Shown piece after piece: positions 52,222 to 64,000 of a stretch of 64,000 nt of DNA. How positions within the stretch are numbered: position 1 is the first letter of the stretch; each line of letters begins with the position of its first letter. The notes under the pieces are model-generated. The model did not search any database. It was not told the DNA's origin and saw only the letters and a program-made list of their open reading frames with translations. The position numbers were made by a program, and so were the translations under genes. The DNA lies in assembly GCF_036669915.1 (NCBI RefSeq), contig NC_089319.1:10596080-10660079 (forward strand), in the 5' to 3' direction. Origin of the DNA: Pocillopora verrucosa (Eukaryota > Cnidaria > Anthozoa > Scleractinia > Pocilloporidae).

Positions 52222-55200
52222 ATGGCTTCCTCTGGCGGCTCTCGTGGTTCGATTAGTTCGGGTGTCTTTTACACCCAACAGCACGTAAACTTCAATGATT
52301 TGGATAAAGAAGAATGTTATCCAGAATTTATTCAGTATTTCCAAGAGCCAGCGTCTGCAAGACCCAGTTTAGATAGTATAAGCATTCCTAGAATGTCAGC
52401 CAGGCCAAGTATAGCGAGTATATCTAACACTCTCAAGCGGGGAAAGAGGTAGGATTTTGCTTTTAGCAAAGATTTGAGGTTCAGATTTCAATCAGTAAAA
52501 TGTTTTTTTAAACTGCTCCTAGTGTTTTGTTTTTTTTTTATTATGCGAGGAGAGTACGTGATAAGAGCATTCTTCATCGGGTCTCAGGGGGTGCTAAATA
52601 GTAGCTAATTATCAAATGACATTTTTCCGTGAACTCGGGCTAATTGCTGCAGTAATTGTTCTACGATTACAGTCAGTACTATTTGTATAACATGTTCAGC
52701 TATGCATTAAGTGATGATGAGATGTTGATCTTCTTTGGAGCATGTGTTAAGGCTTTAGAGTTATTTTACAGCATCTGAGAACTTTCTTATGATGTTCTTT
52801 CATTCTTCTCTGTTTATTTCTGCTGTATTAGTTAATTACATCATTTCCCTCATAATATAAAATGCTTTATTCAATGAAATTGATTTTAAAATTGATATAA
52901 TGCAAATTAACAGTGGAAGTCATTAGCAGTAAATATTGATATGCTCAGCTAGCAGGAATATCTGTTGAGCTTGGCAGGTGTTGCGTATGAGCTTGGCTGA
53001 TTTTCCACAGCCTAACTTGCTGATTTCTAAATTGAAACATTTATTTTCTGGCCTTGTGTTGTGTTCTTGGGAAATATTAACACTCCAGATTGCTTTGTAT
53101 TGAGGCTTGTGTCTAGTTTTCTTTGCTAGAAAACGTAAGAAGGTTTTCATACATGACTCATGATTCAGGCCAAAAATAATATATGATGAGAGAATTTTAC
53201 AGAATGGCAAGCAAGTTTCAGGAATTTATGAACAAGGCGTGATTTGTGTCCTGAATTATATGTGACCGCTTAATTTATTCTGTCCTCTCATGAAAACATT
53301 AAGATTTCTCTTAGACTTGGTGCACAAGAAGATAGATTTGAAGTCAGTTTTCTCTTTCATATTCATAACATGTAAAATGCTGTTCTTGGTATACGTGACA
53401 AGCATAAAATAGGATTAGGACCATCCCTCCCTTCCCCTCCCTGGTTACCCTCTGTACTAAAGCATGGTAAAGAAGAGGAGTTAGGGTACAGAAAATGAAA
53501 GTTTGGACTGGATGTGCTCTGTGTGACTCTGTTTAAGACATAAGCTATTATTTTCCTATCCTGTTCAAGGAAAAATATTTTTATATATTGTTGCATAGTG
53601 AAATAATGGGAGTCACTTTCTGCTTAATTATACAAAATATTTAAATATAAAATTAAAGAAATTGTTGGTATAGTATATGTATATAATATAAAGACCATGA
53701 ATGACCAAGATTCACTCCCTGTTCAATTTTATGGGTCTGGAGAGACACCCTGTTCAAAAAACTGAGTAGGTTGATTGACATACTCAGGTTAGGATTCAAG
53801 ACCTTGAAAACCATACCTGTCCAGGCTATTTCAAGATGTTCAGCCCATACCTCTTGAGCCAAATTATGCAGTGTACCCTAGTACCCCTCCTACCCTTCAC
53901 CTGTTAGTCCTGAGGTCCATTTCTCAAAAGTCTAGGTAACTAAACAGGCCCTAGGTAACTAGGTAACTAAACAGGCCCATTTTGAAATAAAGATACAAAG
54001 AGTAAAGAAGCAGGTTGTGGCAACCTAACCATTCTATTCTGTTTCTTTAACTAATAGGTTTATTGTGCAGCTTTCAAAACTTTTAAAACCATCATCTTGA
54101 ATGAAAACAGATCAGCTTTATGGGCCTGTTTAGTTACCTGGACTTCATAAAAAGAGCCCTTGGTCAAAAATATAGACCTCTAACTTGATTCATTAATTAC
54201 CTTGTTATCACCGTTACCATTCCATTTACAGTGATGGAAAAATTTACATTTGGTTTATCTTAATTACCTTCCACAGAAAAATCATTAAAGGTACTGAGGA
54301 CTTTTTTGGCCTGGGAGATTGTGACGAACAACATGACCAACTACGAAGGAAGTGGACTCAGAGAAAAATGCGGCACTACCATAAACGGTATGGTGCTCTC
54401 AATGAGGAATCAGGGGATGTTGTGGATGCTGTTCCTCGTCGGTCACTCAAAGTGCCCAGTGGTACAGGAAGCATCAGTAGCTATCAGAGTGCACCTCAAC
54501 CTGATCCTGATCTTGTGCGAACATTGAGCCGACGTGAGTCAGTGGCAACAATGGCGTGGAAGAGGATGAAGAAAATGAAAGAGGATACTGGGGTAAACTT
54601 CTTTTTTTAATGCTTCCTTGCTTTGGTTTCATTGTGAACTTTCGAACATTTGATAAATAGATTAGATTAGATGATTAGAGCAGAGTATAAGAATAAAAAG
54701 GAGTGCAAATACTCCTTATCATTTCAACATCTTTTCCGGTAAAATAACAATGTTGTTGATGCAAACATGATGTATATCAGATATGACTTGATAAACACTT
54801 TTGATCCATTGTGCATCTATGAGCTTATTCAAGGATATTTAAACACTAAAAATTTACAACATGACACAACTTTCTGTTAACATGTAGGCATTCTTTCAAG
54901 TAAAGAAATTCTGTTCAAATTATGTTAAGATATACCACCATCTATGGTTTGAACCCAGGGCTAATATTTTAGTGTGTATTCTCATTATGGGTGTAAGTGT
55001 AGTCCTCAGGAGGAATGTTGTCAATAGTGGTGACTAACATTTTGACAATCTGAGCAGAAGTCATCATTAGATATACTGTACTTGAAAAAAATGTAAAACA
55101 AATCCATATGAAAACACAAAGAATGGCAATTTGTCAAATAGATCAAAACAAATGAGTGAACAACAATTAAGTTAAGTGCAGTTGTTATTGTGTATATAGC

Positions 55201-58200
55201 AAGGTGTTAGTAAATGTATGATATGCTAACAGCTTATGATTGGAAGGAATAGAACTGAGAAGTATAAAAACATTAGAGAGAGTTTTAAGACCAAGGGTTG
55301 GTTTATTAGCTGAAGTTGAAGAAATTTTGGCTCTAAAAAATAATATTGCATGGGTCATTCACCTTGCTGTTATCTAGTGTGATATCTTCAAATTCATAGG
55401 AGAATCCTTTCCAAAATTTTTCCTAACCATTTAACTCCTAAGATCTCATCAGCAATTCTCCTTACTGTCTACCATACAGTTCTTGTGATGTTAGTTAGGA
55501 GAATTAGGAATAGGATCAACTAACAATCCCCTAATTAATATTTGTCTTTATTCTCATCACTTGTTTGTTTGCATTGCATTGATATTGTAAGGAGAAATTG
55601 TGTCTTGGTCACTTATGGGAGTTAAAGAGTTAAACAATGGTGTGTTCTTGAATTAATCCTCCTTAAAACCAAACTTGAAGCTGTGTAGTCTTGGTTTGTG
55701 CTTTTAGGAATTGAGTGATAACTAATGAGATCCACGTATCGCCTCAGCCAATGATAAGTTTGGCCAACACAAGCTGACTATGCAGTGAGCAACTGACTGT
55801 TTTATCGCTATGTATTTTTGTAGGCCAACATGACAGAAGTGCATTGGCTAATTGTCATTTGAGCATGTCAGTTTGTTGAATAACACTTAAGCAGTTTTAG
55901 TTCTTTGGACTGGATTTCTCCCCATTCCATCAGCTAAAGATTATTGATGTAGGATTTATTTATTCTTTACAGAGCTTTAAATCCCCAGACGAAAATCTCA
56001 ACCGGTCAGCACATTGCTTGAGGCTGGGCGGAGCTTCTCACCAGCTGTCATGTCGCAGTCAGAAATGGATGAAGTTGACAGTGCAGTTCCTGTTACTGTG
56101 AGTCTATACTCTCTGAAGAAAATTTTTTACATTGCTCGGTTCCAAAAGAAGATAACTTGATGAATATGTAATAATCCCCAGAGGATGGGGTATCCCTTTA
56201 GGATACTGTAAGATAAAGTGAGATTTTTTTGTCACATCACAAGTGTGAATTCTGAGTCCCTATGAAAAATTGGGCCACATGCCTTCAGATTTGGCACTCA
56301 AATACTCTTCCACTGAGCCCTGGTGAGCTAGACCGTACTGTAAGATATTTTAATGAGCCTCTAACCCCAGAGGGACTTTTTGATTCCTAGAGTTTTCAGA
56401 AAGAGGGTTGACTTAGGACCAAGGATTATTAGGGCTTGATTAAGACTTACTAAAACCAGATATACCACTCATTGCCTTTCTCCTGAAACTTTGCACAGCC
56501 CTATCCCATATCATATACAATACACTTTTCATTTTCATTAAGTGATAGAGTAGTGTTCTTTATTTTTCTTTGTTATTTATTTACATTTTCTTACCTTGAA
56601 TGAGTGCTGCCCCAGACTGTAGTCCACATTAACCTTTTACATCAACTCTTTAACTCTCAGACCTCAATAGTAGTTCTCCTTACTGTCTGCCATACAATTC
56701 TTATCGTGTCAGTCTGGAGAAATTTGTTTTGAATCAGTAAATCCCTAATTGGTATTTCTCTTTTTTCTTGTCACTTGTCTGCTTGATATTGTATGGATGT
56801 TGGAAAGAGAAATATCAGTATAACAGTCTGAATCATTTTGCCATTCTCATTGCATTTGCTGAATAGCATTCAGTCTAATAATATTGTTAGGAGAAGTTGC
56901 ATGTTCATCAACTCTGGGAATTAAAGGTTTATGTTTGTTGCACATAAATGATGACCAAGGGTTTTTATAACAAATGCCATTATTAGAATTAATAGTTTGC
57001 ATAATTAATCCTAGAGATTTGATCGCCCCTCCATTGATGACGAAGTGTTCTTTGACTTTTCGTCGGAGAGGCCAAGACGAAGAATTGAAAGACCAGGATT
57101 TTTACCAGAAATTCAAGAGGAAGAGAGGCCTGCTGTTCCAGCAAAAGAAGCTAAAGATGAAGTTGAAGGGCCTCCTATGTGAGTTTTTTGAGGTCAATGA
57201 TTACAAAATAAATGCTTATGAGCTTTCAGTTCAATTGTGGCTCAATTCTTAAGATTGACTTTTGTTCTCCAAAGGCCACCAGTTCGCAGCACTCGAGGAC
57301 AAAGGATTCACAGCGACCCCGTGCTACAAATGCTAACCGTCGTCAATATGGGAAGGGAATGGTTGGTAGATGGTTAAACAGAACAATAAAGCGTAAACGT
57401 TTGACAAGCACTGTTAAAAAGCAGATTGAAAACCTGTCAGATCACAGGTAGGAAATGTTGCATTTATAGGAACAAATTTGTGACAGAATTGAAATGGTAA
57501 CTGGTTGAAAAAAGTTTTCCCAGCAGGTTACTACTGTTTAAAGTTACTTGTATCTCAGTAATCTTCATTGCCTTTGTACACACCATGCTTACAACACAAA
57601 TTTGAAACTTCTCTGGTCTTTTTGTTCAGCTTCCAAATTTAATTCTGCTGACTGTGCTTGGTGTGTAATAATTAGTGTGCTGTTCAGAATTACCCAACCC
57701 CCATCCCCACTCCCCAAAAGCTGGTGATCCGTAGTAGCATTTAACTATGGTTGATTGTATTTATTTTTCATTTTAAGTTTAGAGGACTCTGAATATTGGA
57801 AGATTTTGACTTCAAATAGCTCATAAACCAAATTTTCTTAAACAAGATGTACTGCCCCACACCATTCTTAACACTGCTCAAATAGGCTCTCATAAAACAA
57901 CAAGAAAGAGGCACAGATTCATGAAAGTTTAGTGCAAATTAGGCTTGTAGACAAATTTTCAGTAAGTGAAATCATTGTGGGTAAGAGCTATCATACACCC
58001 AGATGAGAATGCACTTTAGCCAGCTGATTTGTGTTTAAATAAAGATAATATCATTGCTTTAGGTAGAAGCAGGCTTAGTGAAGGCTCCTTCTCAGTGCTC
58101 TAGACAGCATATCTATAACCTCAGCTTGCATTTCAACCATCCTTGTAATTTTATCTCCTCCAGGCCTTATTTCACCTATTGGATCTCATTTGTACAAGTG

Positions 58201-61200
58201 ATTGTACTTATTGTTGGGTTATCAGTTTATGGATTTGCTCCCATTGGATTTACAGAGACAGAAGAAAAAAGACTGGTCAGTTTGTTTAAAAATTTGTTTT
58301 TTCATGGAACAGTTTTGATAGATGAATATTTTGTGGTGATAAATTTCTCTTGGTTTTCACTTGTTTAGTTGTCTTCATGCTTAGTTTGGTAAGGATTGTG
58401 AGAAAAAGGAAAATTAAATATCAAACTGGTCTCAAAACTTCTACAAACTGAAAAAAGTTTGAACCACTAACTATGGTATGCAGGAATAACAGATGGTAAT
58501 GATCAATATTTTCTGCTAGAACTGGCTCAATACCACCAATATGTTCCCAAATGCACTCAGAACAGAGTAATGAATCATGTATTATTTTAAAAATCATCCT
58601 CCTTCAGTGCCTGTGTAATTGGTAAGATGTTGAATATTTATCACAGATTGACAGAAGTCAGATGGGAACACTTGTACCAGAATATGTGGCAAGAATTATT
58701 CCTGACAACTTCTGGATTGGTCCTGATCAGGTATAAATATTATCTGAGTCATTATGAGATCTCATCTTTCTATAAGTAGCTTCATTTTTTTATAGTTTTG
58801 TCAAGTAGAAATAAAAAATTTGAACATTTCCCCCTTCTTTTTAAATTTCGCTTTTGCCTCATTTCCCAGCTTTACACCCTTACATTAGTGTACATATTCT
58901 CCATACTGTTCTATATACATTTCCGAAGGTGCTGACAAGGAGAATTTGTTGAAAAATTTTGAGCCTCAATAGTTGGTGATCATTTCCCTTATTCTTGGGA
59001 CTTCTGGGGTGATATTGTGATGAGAAAGTAGATGTTAATCACTTGTAAGGGTCAAAGGGTGAGGTGATGCAACCAAACAACTGCAGCTGTGGCAGTGAAA
59101 AATGATTATGTTTAGCTCGGTAAAGAACTATAGAGAGAGGTTTTTCATCTTATCACAAGCATGGGACAAAAAAAAGAGTCTGAGTCCTCATGAGGAATTG
59201 AACCCCAGACCTTCAGATGCTCTACCACTGAAGCTACAGACACTCAGTGGTGAAGGAGGCCCACTACGAAATTCATATATGACATGCAAAAAGTTCATAA
59301 ATGGCATTAGAAGATTATTTTATTTACAATACTTTGTACATACAGTCTACTTAAGGCTTGGTTTTTAGTTCTGTCATTCCAGTCTCCATTTTTTCTTTCT
59401 ATGTTTTTCATCCTCTTTATTGTTTCTTTGGATGCTAAGATAGATAAAAATAAACTAGTGCAAAAAAAATTCACACTACTAATCAGTAAATTCTTCATGA
59501 ATGTTTTTTTTTCTTCATTTATTGTATTTTATACAGTACTGCAAAGATTTTGCCTTGTAAATAGTTGTCATTAAATGTTGTTTAACAGGCAGGTTTGATC
59601 AAAATGGGAGCAAAGTTTGCACCATGTATGCGATGGGATAAGAGGCTGCAAGAAAAGTTGTCAGAGGAGAAAAGAAATGAGAGTGAGGTGGTTGTTGTGT
59701 GAAATATGATGATTCTGGTTGTATAACAACAACGCAGAAAGAGTGTTCGGTAAGTTATGTCTCCCTTAACCCTTCAACTCCTAGATCAAATTTGTAGTTC
59801 TCCCTACCATCACCCATACAATTCTTATAATGTTAATTCAGAGAATTTAATATTGAATCAACTAATTATCCCCAAAGTGATATTTTTTTTGTTCTCATCA
59901 CTAATCTGGTTGATATTTTATTGATATTTTAGGGAGAAATTCTGTCTTGGTCACCCATGGTAGTAATGGGGTTAAAGTCTGCATGAAAGACCAACTTGCA
60001 AAACATAGCTACTGGAGCTTCTCTTGTTTCTGTAGTATGAATTAACTAGCACTTTATGTGAAAAGCTGAATTGTTTATACATTTAGATTGGTTCTTACTT
60101 GTGATCTATGATGATGTTACTATTAGCAACATTTTGCTCTTCTATGATATAAAAGAAATAGATTCCCTGTTGCTGTGTTTCTGTACAGTAATAAATCACG
60201 GTAGATGTCAAAATGTGGTGAGGACATCAGTGATACTCACGGCTGTGTGTTGTGTGCCATGTTTTTGTACACACCACATTTTGATGTCATTGTGATATAT
60301 TACTGAACAAAACAAACAGCAAACATGAAATTTATTTGTCAAACTGCCACCATCCCTGAATTGGATGGCAATCTATCACACATTCCCTGAAAGCCTTTCG
60401 TTAGGTTCCTATTTAAGTTTGCCAGTATCCATTTACGTTCCTCCTTCAGGGGTGGATACTGGAACTCTTGTAGTGCATGGGTAATGGTCTCTTTTGCTCC
60501 TCTTAAATATTTCTCTTTCGTTTGACGTTTTCCCTCAGAGAACCTTTGCCTATTTTTACAAGTATTCCAAATCCAATAACAATACAAGAGTTGTTTGTGG
60601 ACAAGACCCCGAGTGAGTATCTGAAGCCTAAAATTATTTTGTACGTGTAACTACTGCGGGAGTAAGGGCCCAGCCCAGTTGTCTCGCCTTGGCAGGTAGG
60701 GTAACCTTGTCAGGCGGGACAACTTTTTTCTCATTTAAACCCTTTGGCTCGCCTACACGAGCCTACTCGGAGCCAGTCTGTTTTCAGGTCAGCGGAGAGG
60801 ACTGGTGAGGGGGGGGGGGGGGGGGGTAGCTGTTGGAACTCACAACTCATTATGAACACTCCGTAAAGTTCAGAGGAAGGGTTGTCTCCAAGTAAATGAG
60901 AACATGTCGATGGGGCCAAGTGTCGATAAAGAGTTTTCTGTTTATTGTTTGGCTTGTTATTGTGTTACAGCACGTGTCTAGATCCTCCGTCCGTTGTTCC
61001 TGATGAGTGGGATAAAGATATCACCAATTGGCCGTAAGTACTGGCCTATGTATTAACGTGTGTCTTTCAACTAGAAATTTTCATGGCTGCAAATTTTAAA
61101 ATGTTACAAATTTTCAAGTTTTGCTTGGAAGTGTAATGTCAAGGACTAAATTGCTCACTTTTGACCTTAGCAAAGAAAAACTTGTTGGAATTTTAATTTT

Positions 61201-64000
61201 TCTTAAACCTTTCTCAACTTCCCTTGTAAGGGTCCTTGTAAAGTCATCCACACAAGCAAATTTTGTCCCTTACAAGTTTTGTCCCCTCGTTTTTTTAAAC
61301 GGCGGAGGGGAAAGGTGGGTTACCTGACGCAGAATTGCATCTCAACCTGGGGTGCGCCTGGGCATGATGGTCCATCTGGCTCGTGAGCCGGTTTCTTTCT
61401 TTAGTTTTAGTGTTAAACCAACAGTCTTCCATAAAGCGACTATTTATCTACAACAGGTTTGTAAGAAAGAAAAGTCTAATCTGTCACCCGGCGAATACCC
61501 ACATATGACGTGTGAAATCCATGGTCGCCCTGTTGTATGGGTAACGAAGCCATCTGGTCGACTTGGTCAGCCGGGGACGAGGATGTGACTTTTGTCCGGT
61601 GGCAAGATTTTCACGAGAAATATCCTTACGCTTTGTTCCCAGGTAACTGATGTTCAAAGGCGTGCCTTGAAAAAGAATCTGGGATAACACAAACGTATGG
61701 AGGCCTAGGCCTCGTTACTCAAGAGTTATATGTACGATGTTTTTACAGGACCGAAATTTCGTGTTACCTTGACGTGAACCTAAAGACCATTAAGAATAGA
61801 CGTAGGCACCGACAATTCGAGCCTGTGGAGCGATTTCGATGGATGACTCTAGCATCAGAGTAAAAAGTATCGACAACGGCCAGTCTGAAAGAAAATATCC
61901 TAATTAGAACTCGAAGTGATTGCAATTCATCGGCCTGAAGTGCTGACGAGATCATGAGTTACAAATTTTCGGAATTTAGTTTTGCAACTAAACCTGCTAT
62001 TCGTTACAGAGCGTGGTGAAACAAAACCAAAGCAGTGTAGGTGTATTATTGAGACAAGATTCAAAATGAGAAAGTGAGATCCACGAGCTCTGTAAACTAT
62101 TATTATTCGCAGTTTTCCGGGCAACTGAGCTCCTAATGTGTTAAAAGTTGTAGACATTTGTCCTTGCACTTTATCATAACAAGTTTTTTTTTTTCAGGTG
62201 GACTGTTTGAGGGACACTTGTGGAATGTTGAATTTCCATCGGAAGGAAACACCTGACCAAGTGTATCGCCTATGGATGGCAATATTTGCTCATGCAGGGT
62301 AAGCTAATCACATTAAATGTAACGGTTCTCTGTTATTATCTTATGAAACCTCTCTTATCGAGCGCCTCTATAGTGGGAACGTCTTCTCTCACAGGTAACC
62401 CTGCCTCTACTGAAGCATTAGCCGGAGCTTAGCATGCAACGACTCGGAGTATACCTAATGGGTTGCCATTCCACTGCGGTTTACTTTCTCCTCCTCCCTC
62501 CCTCCCTCCCCTCCTCCCTTCCCCCCCCCCCCCTTCCTCAGCGTTTCTTCAGCCTTCACTGGCAGTTCACTGGTACCCATTTATACAACTGGGTGTAGAA
62601 TCTTCTGGATTGTAAATTTTTCCGGGAGACGTTTAGTGAGTCATTCTGATTGATCATCGAAGCCATCTCGTAGCCACTAGCTTCATTTCTCATCCATCTT
62701 CAGCCTCCCACCCTTATTTGCCACATTACTCTGCCCTTCCCCCCCCCCTCCAAACCTCGAGTTTTTGGCCTCTAAAGATAATCACAGTTTTCGCACCTCG
62801 TTTAAGTGCGTGTCAATCCGGTTTTGCCGCCCATCAACTTGGCAAGTCTCATGACGAAGAACTCCTTTGAAATTCGCGTGGGGTGATCCATCGGAGGAAG
62901 AGTGATCCATCTTGCGTGAAGACTCTTATTTCTCGGCGTTTTGCGAAATGTGCGAGAAATTCCCTTTTGTTGTGCAATGCAAGACGCGATGTTAACAAAA
63001 TGCGACGAAAGCCCGCGTTAAACGTCATCACTCTGTTGGAGGCCAGCACTCTTCAGTGCAAGTTCCCATAAAAACATTTTTTCAGCCGTATCTCGCTCTT
63101 GTTTTTTAAGTTTTTTCAATTAATTTATCATTTTCTTTTTCTGGCTAATTAGAAATACCTGCTTCCTCTAACTAAAGAGAAAATTTTGACCAGATATTGT
63201 TAACAGTAACCCCTAACCCTAAGCTCCGTAATTTCTGCAAATGAATTTATTAATAATCGCAATGAACTTGATCATTTGTTGCAGGGTAATCCATCTTGCG
63301 TGCACCCTAGTCTTTCACATCACTATAATGCGCGATATGGAAAAAATGGCAGGCTGGCTCCGCTTGTCAATCATTTATATCTTTAGCGGTATTGGTGGAT
63401 ATTTATACAGTGCAATTCTTTTACCGTATCAAGCTGAGGTAATTGACTTTTGTTGTTGGTGTGTTTTTTATCAGCACTTTACGGGTAATTTTTTTTCAAT
63501 TTCAATTGTAAACCGCTGCAGGCTCTTACTCGATCAGACGGGTCTAGCGAACGAGCTGGAAAATGAAACGCAGCGTTAACACTCGCGAATATTTACAGTC
63601 ACTGTTAAGAGTTACCTGTCTGCCTATTGTCCGTTTGATTATCTGTCTGTGTTGTTTCCTAATAGTATTTCCCCAGTACTTAAAAGAAATAAATACGAGT
63701 GAAACCATTCCGTCCTTCCTTTTTTCCGTAGTCCGTCTACCAATCTGTCTGCGTTTTAATCATTCCGCTGACCTCTTTATTCATCTTTCCCTGCAAGTTT
63801 CTTTTTCTGTTCATGTTCATATCCAGTTATTCTTCAAATTATTTTTTATTTCATCTGCAGGTTGGCCCATCAGGCTCCATCTTTGGAATCATCGCCTGTC
63901 TGTTTGTTGAGCTTTTACAGAGCTGGCAGATCATAGCGCGGCCTTTCACAGCTCTCTTTAAACTGTGTGGACTAGTTTTGCTTCTCTTAATAATAGGCCT
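52222..64000 (+). CDS. RHBDF1: iRhom (rhomboid 5 homolog, RHBDF1/2), 3' end beyond the window
   Basis: Inactive-rhomboid family member: a polytopic ER/Golgi protein that escorts ADAM17 and affects EGFR-ligand trafficking. Exons: 52222-52448, 54277-54592, 55973-56097, 57015-57178, 57275-57447, 58164-58275, 58647-58730, 59589-59749, 60539-60612, 60971-61033, 61457-61642, 62198-62298, 63285-63438 and 63861 to the edge. Family blocks in order: [33 protein letters not shown] (N-terminal iRhom signature), [41 protein letters not shown] (first membrane helix), [20 protein letters not shown], the cysteine-rich luminal iRhom domain ([24 protein letters not shown]), [59 protein letters not shown]. Conserved frames break by one base in exons 55973, 59589 and 61457, probably in 57275 and at the 61033/61457 junction; either an assembly problem or decay. 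Start at 52222 ([10 protein letters not shown]) is the best in-frame ATG. Confidence 0.9.
55424..55633 (+). repeat. MITE-like element, subfamily A, copy 6
   Basis: About 210 bp, TAACCATTTAACTCCTAAGA to GGGAGTTAAAGAGTTAA, with AATTCTCCTTACTGTCTACC and AAATTGTGTCTTGGTCACTT. In the iRhom intron before exon 55973. Confidence 0.9.
56215..56345 (-). repeat. tRNA-derived SINE, copy 1
   Basis: Read on the minus strand: an A-box-like GGGCTCAGTGGAAGAG, then a decayed B box around GGCCCAATTTTTC, then GGGACTCAGAATTC and a GTGATGTGACAAAAAA tail. The order and spacing match the better-preserved copy at 59110-59245. Confidence 0.6.
56642..56930 (+). repeat. Chimeric or nested MITE-like element, subfamily A start
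   Basis: Begins as subfamily A (CAACTCTTTAACTCTCAGAC, AGTTCTCCTTACTGTCTGCC, CTTGTCTGCTTGATATTGTA). It continues about 80 bp further than normal with sequence ending TTAGGAGAAGTTGCATGTTC and CTCTGGGAATTAAAGG, which is subfamily C-like. Confidence 0.6.
58870..59061 (+). repeat. MITE-like element, subfamily B, copy 5
   Basis: TTTACACCCTTACATTAGTG, ATTCTCCATACTGTTCTATA, GTGCTGACAAGGAGAATTTG and GGGTCAAAGGGT. In the iRhom intron after exon 58647. Confidence 0.8.
59110..59245 (-). repeat. tRNA-derived SINE, copy 2
   Basis: On the minus strand the sequence reads CTGTAGCTTCAGTGGTAGAG, a good RNA polymerase III A box. About 30 bases later comes GGGGTTCAATTCC, a B box close to GGTTCRANNCC. Then GAGGACTCAGACTC and a short A/T-rich 3' body follow. 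No acceptor-stem pairing is evident, so it is a retroposon head and not a working tRNA gene. Confidence 0.7.
59766..59975 (+). repeat. MITE-like element, subfamily A, copy 7
   Basis: About 210 bp starting TTAACCCTTCAACTCCTAGA, with GTAGTTCTCCCTACCATCAC and AAATTCTGTCTTGGTCACCC. It ends GGGTTAA and begins 16 bases after the iRhom donor at 59749. Confidence 0.9.
60809..60826 (+). repeat. Poly-G tract
   Basis: An uninterrupted run of 18 G in the iRhom intron between exons 60539 and 60971. Confidence 0.95.
62430..62610 (+). repeat. SINE-like dispersed repeat, diverged second copy, with pyrimidine tract
   Basis: AATGGGTTGCCATTCCACTG, CAGCGTTTCTTCAGCCTTCA and CAGTTCACTGGTACCCATTT match the order of the copy at 37640-37930. 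Between them is a CTCC/C-run tract (about 62487-62537). In the iRhom intron after exon 62198. Confidence 0.5.

Overview
The window is nuclear DNA of an animal. Genes are split into many short exons with GT-AG introns, the sequence is AT-rich, and short interspersed repeats are dense. The proteins stay close to vertebrate family members but match neither vertebrates nor insects closely. Gene content, exon structure and the abundant ~210-bp elements ending in TTAACCC/GGGTTAA suggest an anthozoan cnidarian, probably a stony coral. That placement is inference; no species can be named.

Six gene loci are supported, left to right. (1) An SLC26 anion transporter on the minus strand (SLC26A11-like), 2205-13343. 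It has one shared pair of 3' exons but two complete, diverged versions of the large exon encoding the N-terminal half of the membrane domain, at 7188-8009 and 12414-13343. (2) SEC14L1/SEC14L5-like, plus strand, 13868-27773, 18 coding exons, complete. (3) DPH7, minus strand, 30735-36358, nine exons, complete. (4) GET4, plus strand, 36488-43252, nine exons, complete. (5) Ribosomal protein S2 (uS5), plus strand, 45989-49443, five coding exons, complete. (6) An iRhom (RHBDF family), plus strand, from about 51178 or 52222 and running off the right edge. Its middle exons contain several apparent one-base frame breaks.

Layout: the distal SLC26 exon and SEC14L1 are head to head, about 525 bp apart. 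DPH7 and GET4 start 129 bp apart and probably share a bidirectional promoter. SEC14L1 and DPH7 are tail to tail, with overlapping mirror-image poly(A) signals near 30592-30607. Introns and intergenic stretches carry about 18 copies of three related MITE-like subfamilies, a second family forming a long hairpin, two tRNA-derived SINE copies, another SINE-like pair, a degenerate minisatellite and homopolymer tracts. The genes are conserved eukaryotic genes (anion transport, lipid transfer, diphthamide synthesis, tail-anchored protein insertion, translation, EGFR/TNF trafficking) and do not form one pathway.

Exon boundaries were derived by hand from frame continuity, splice consensus and remembered family sequence. 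Each intact gene's exon phases sum to an uninterrupted reading frame.
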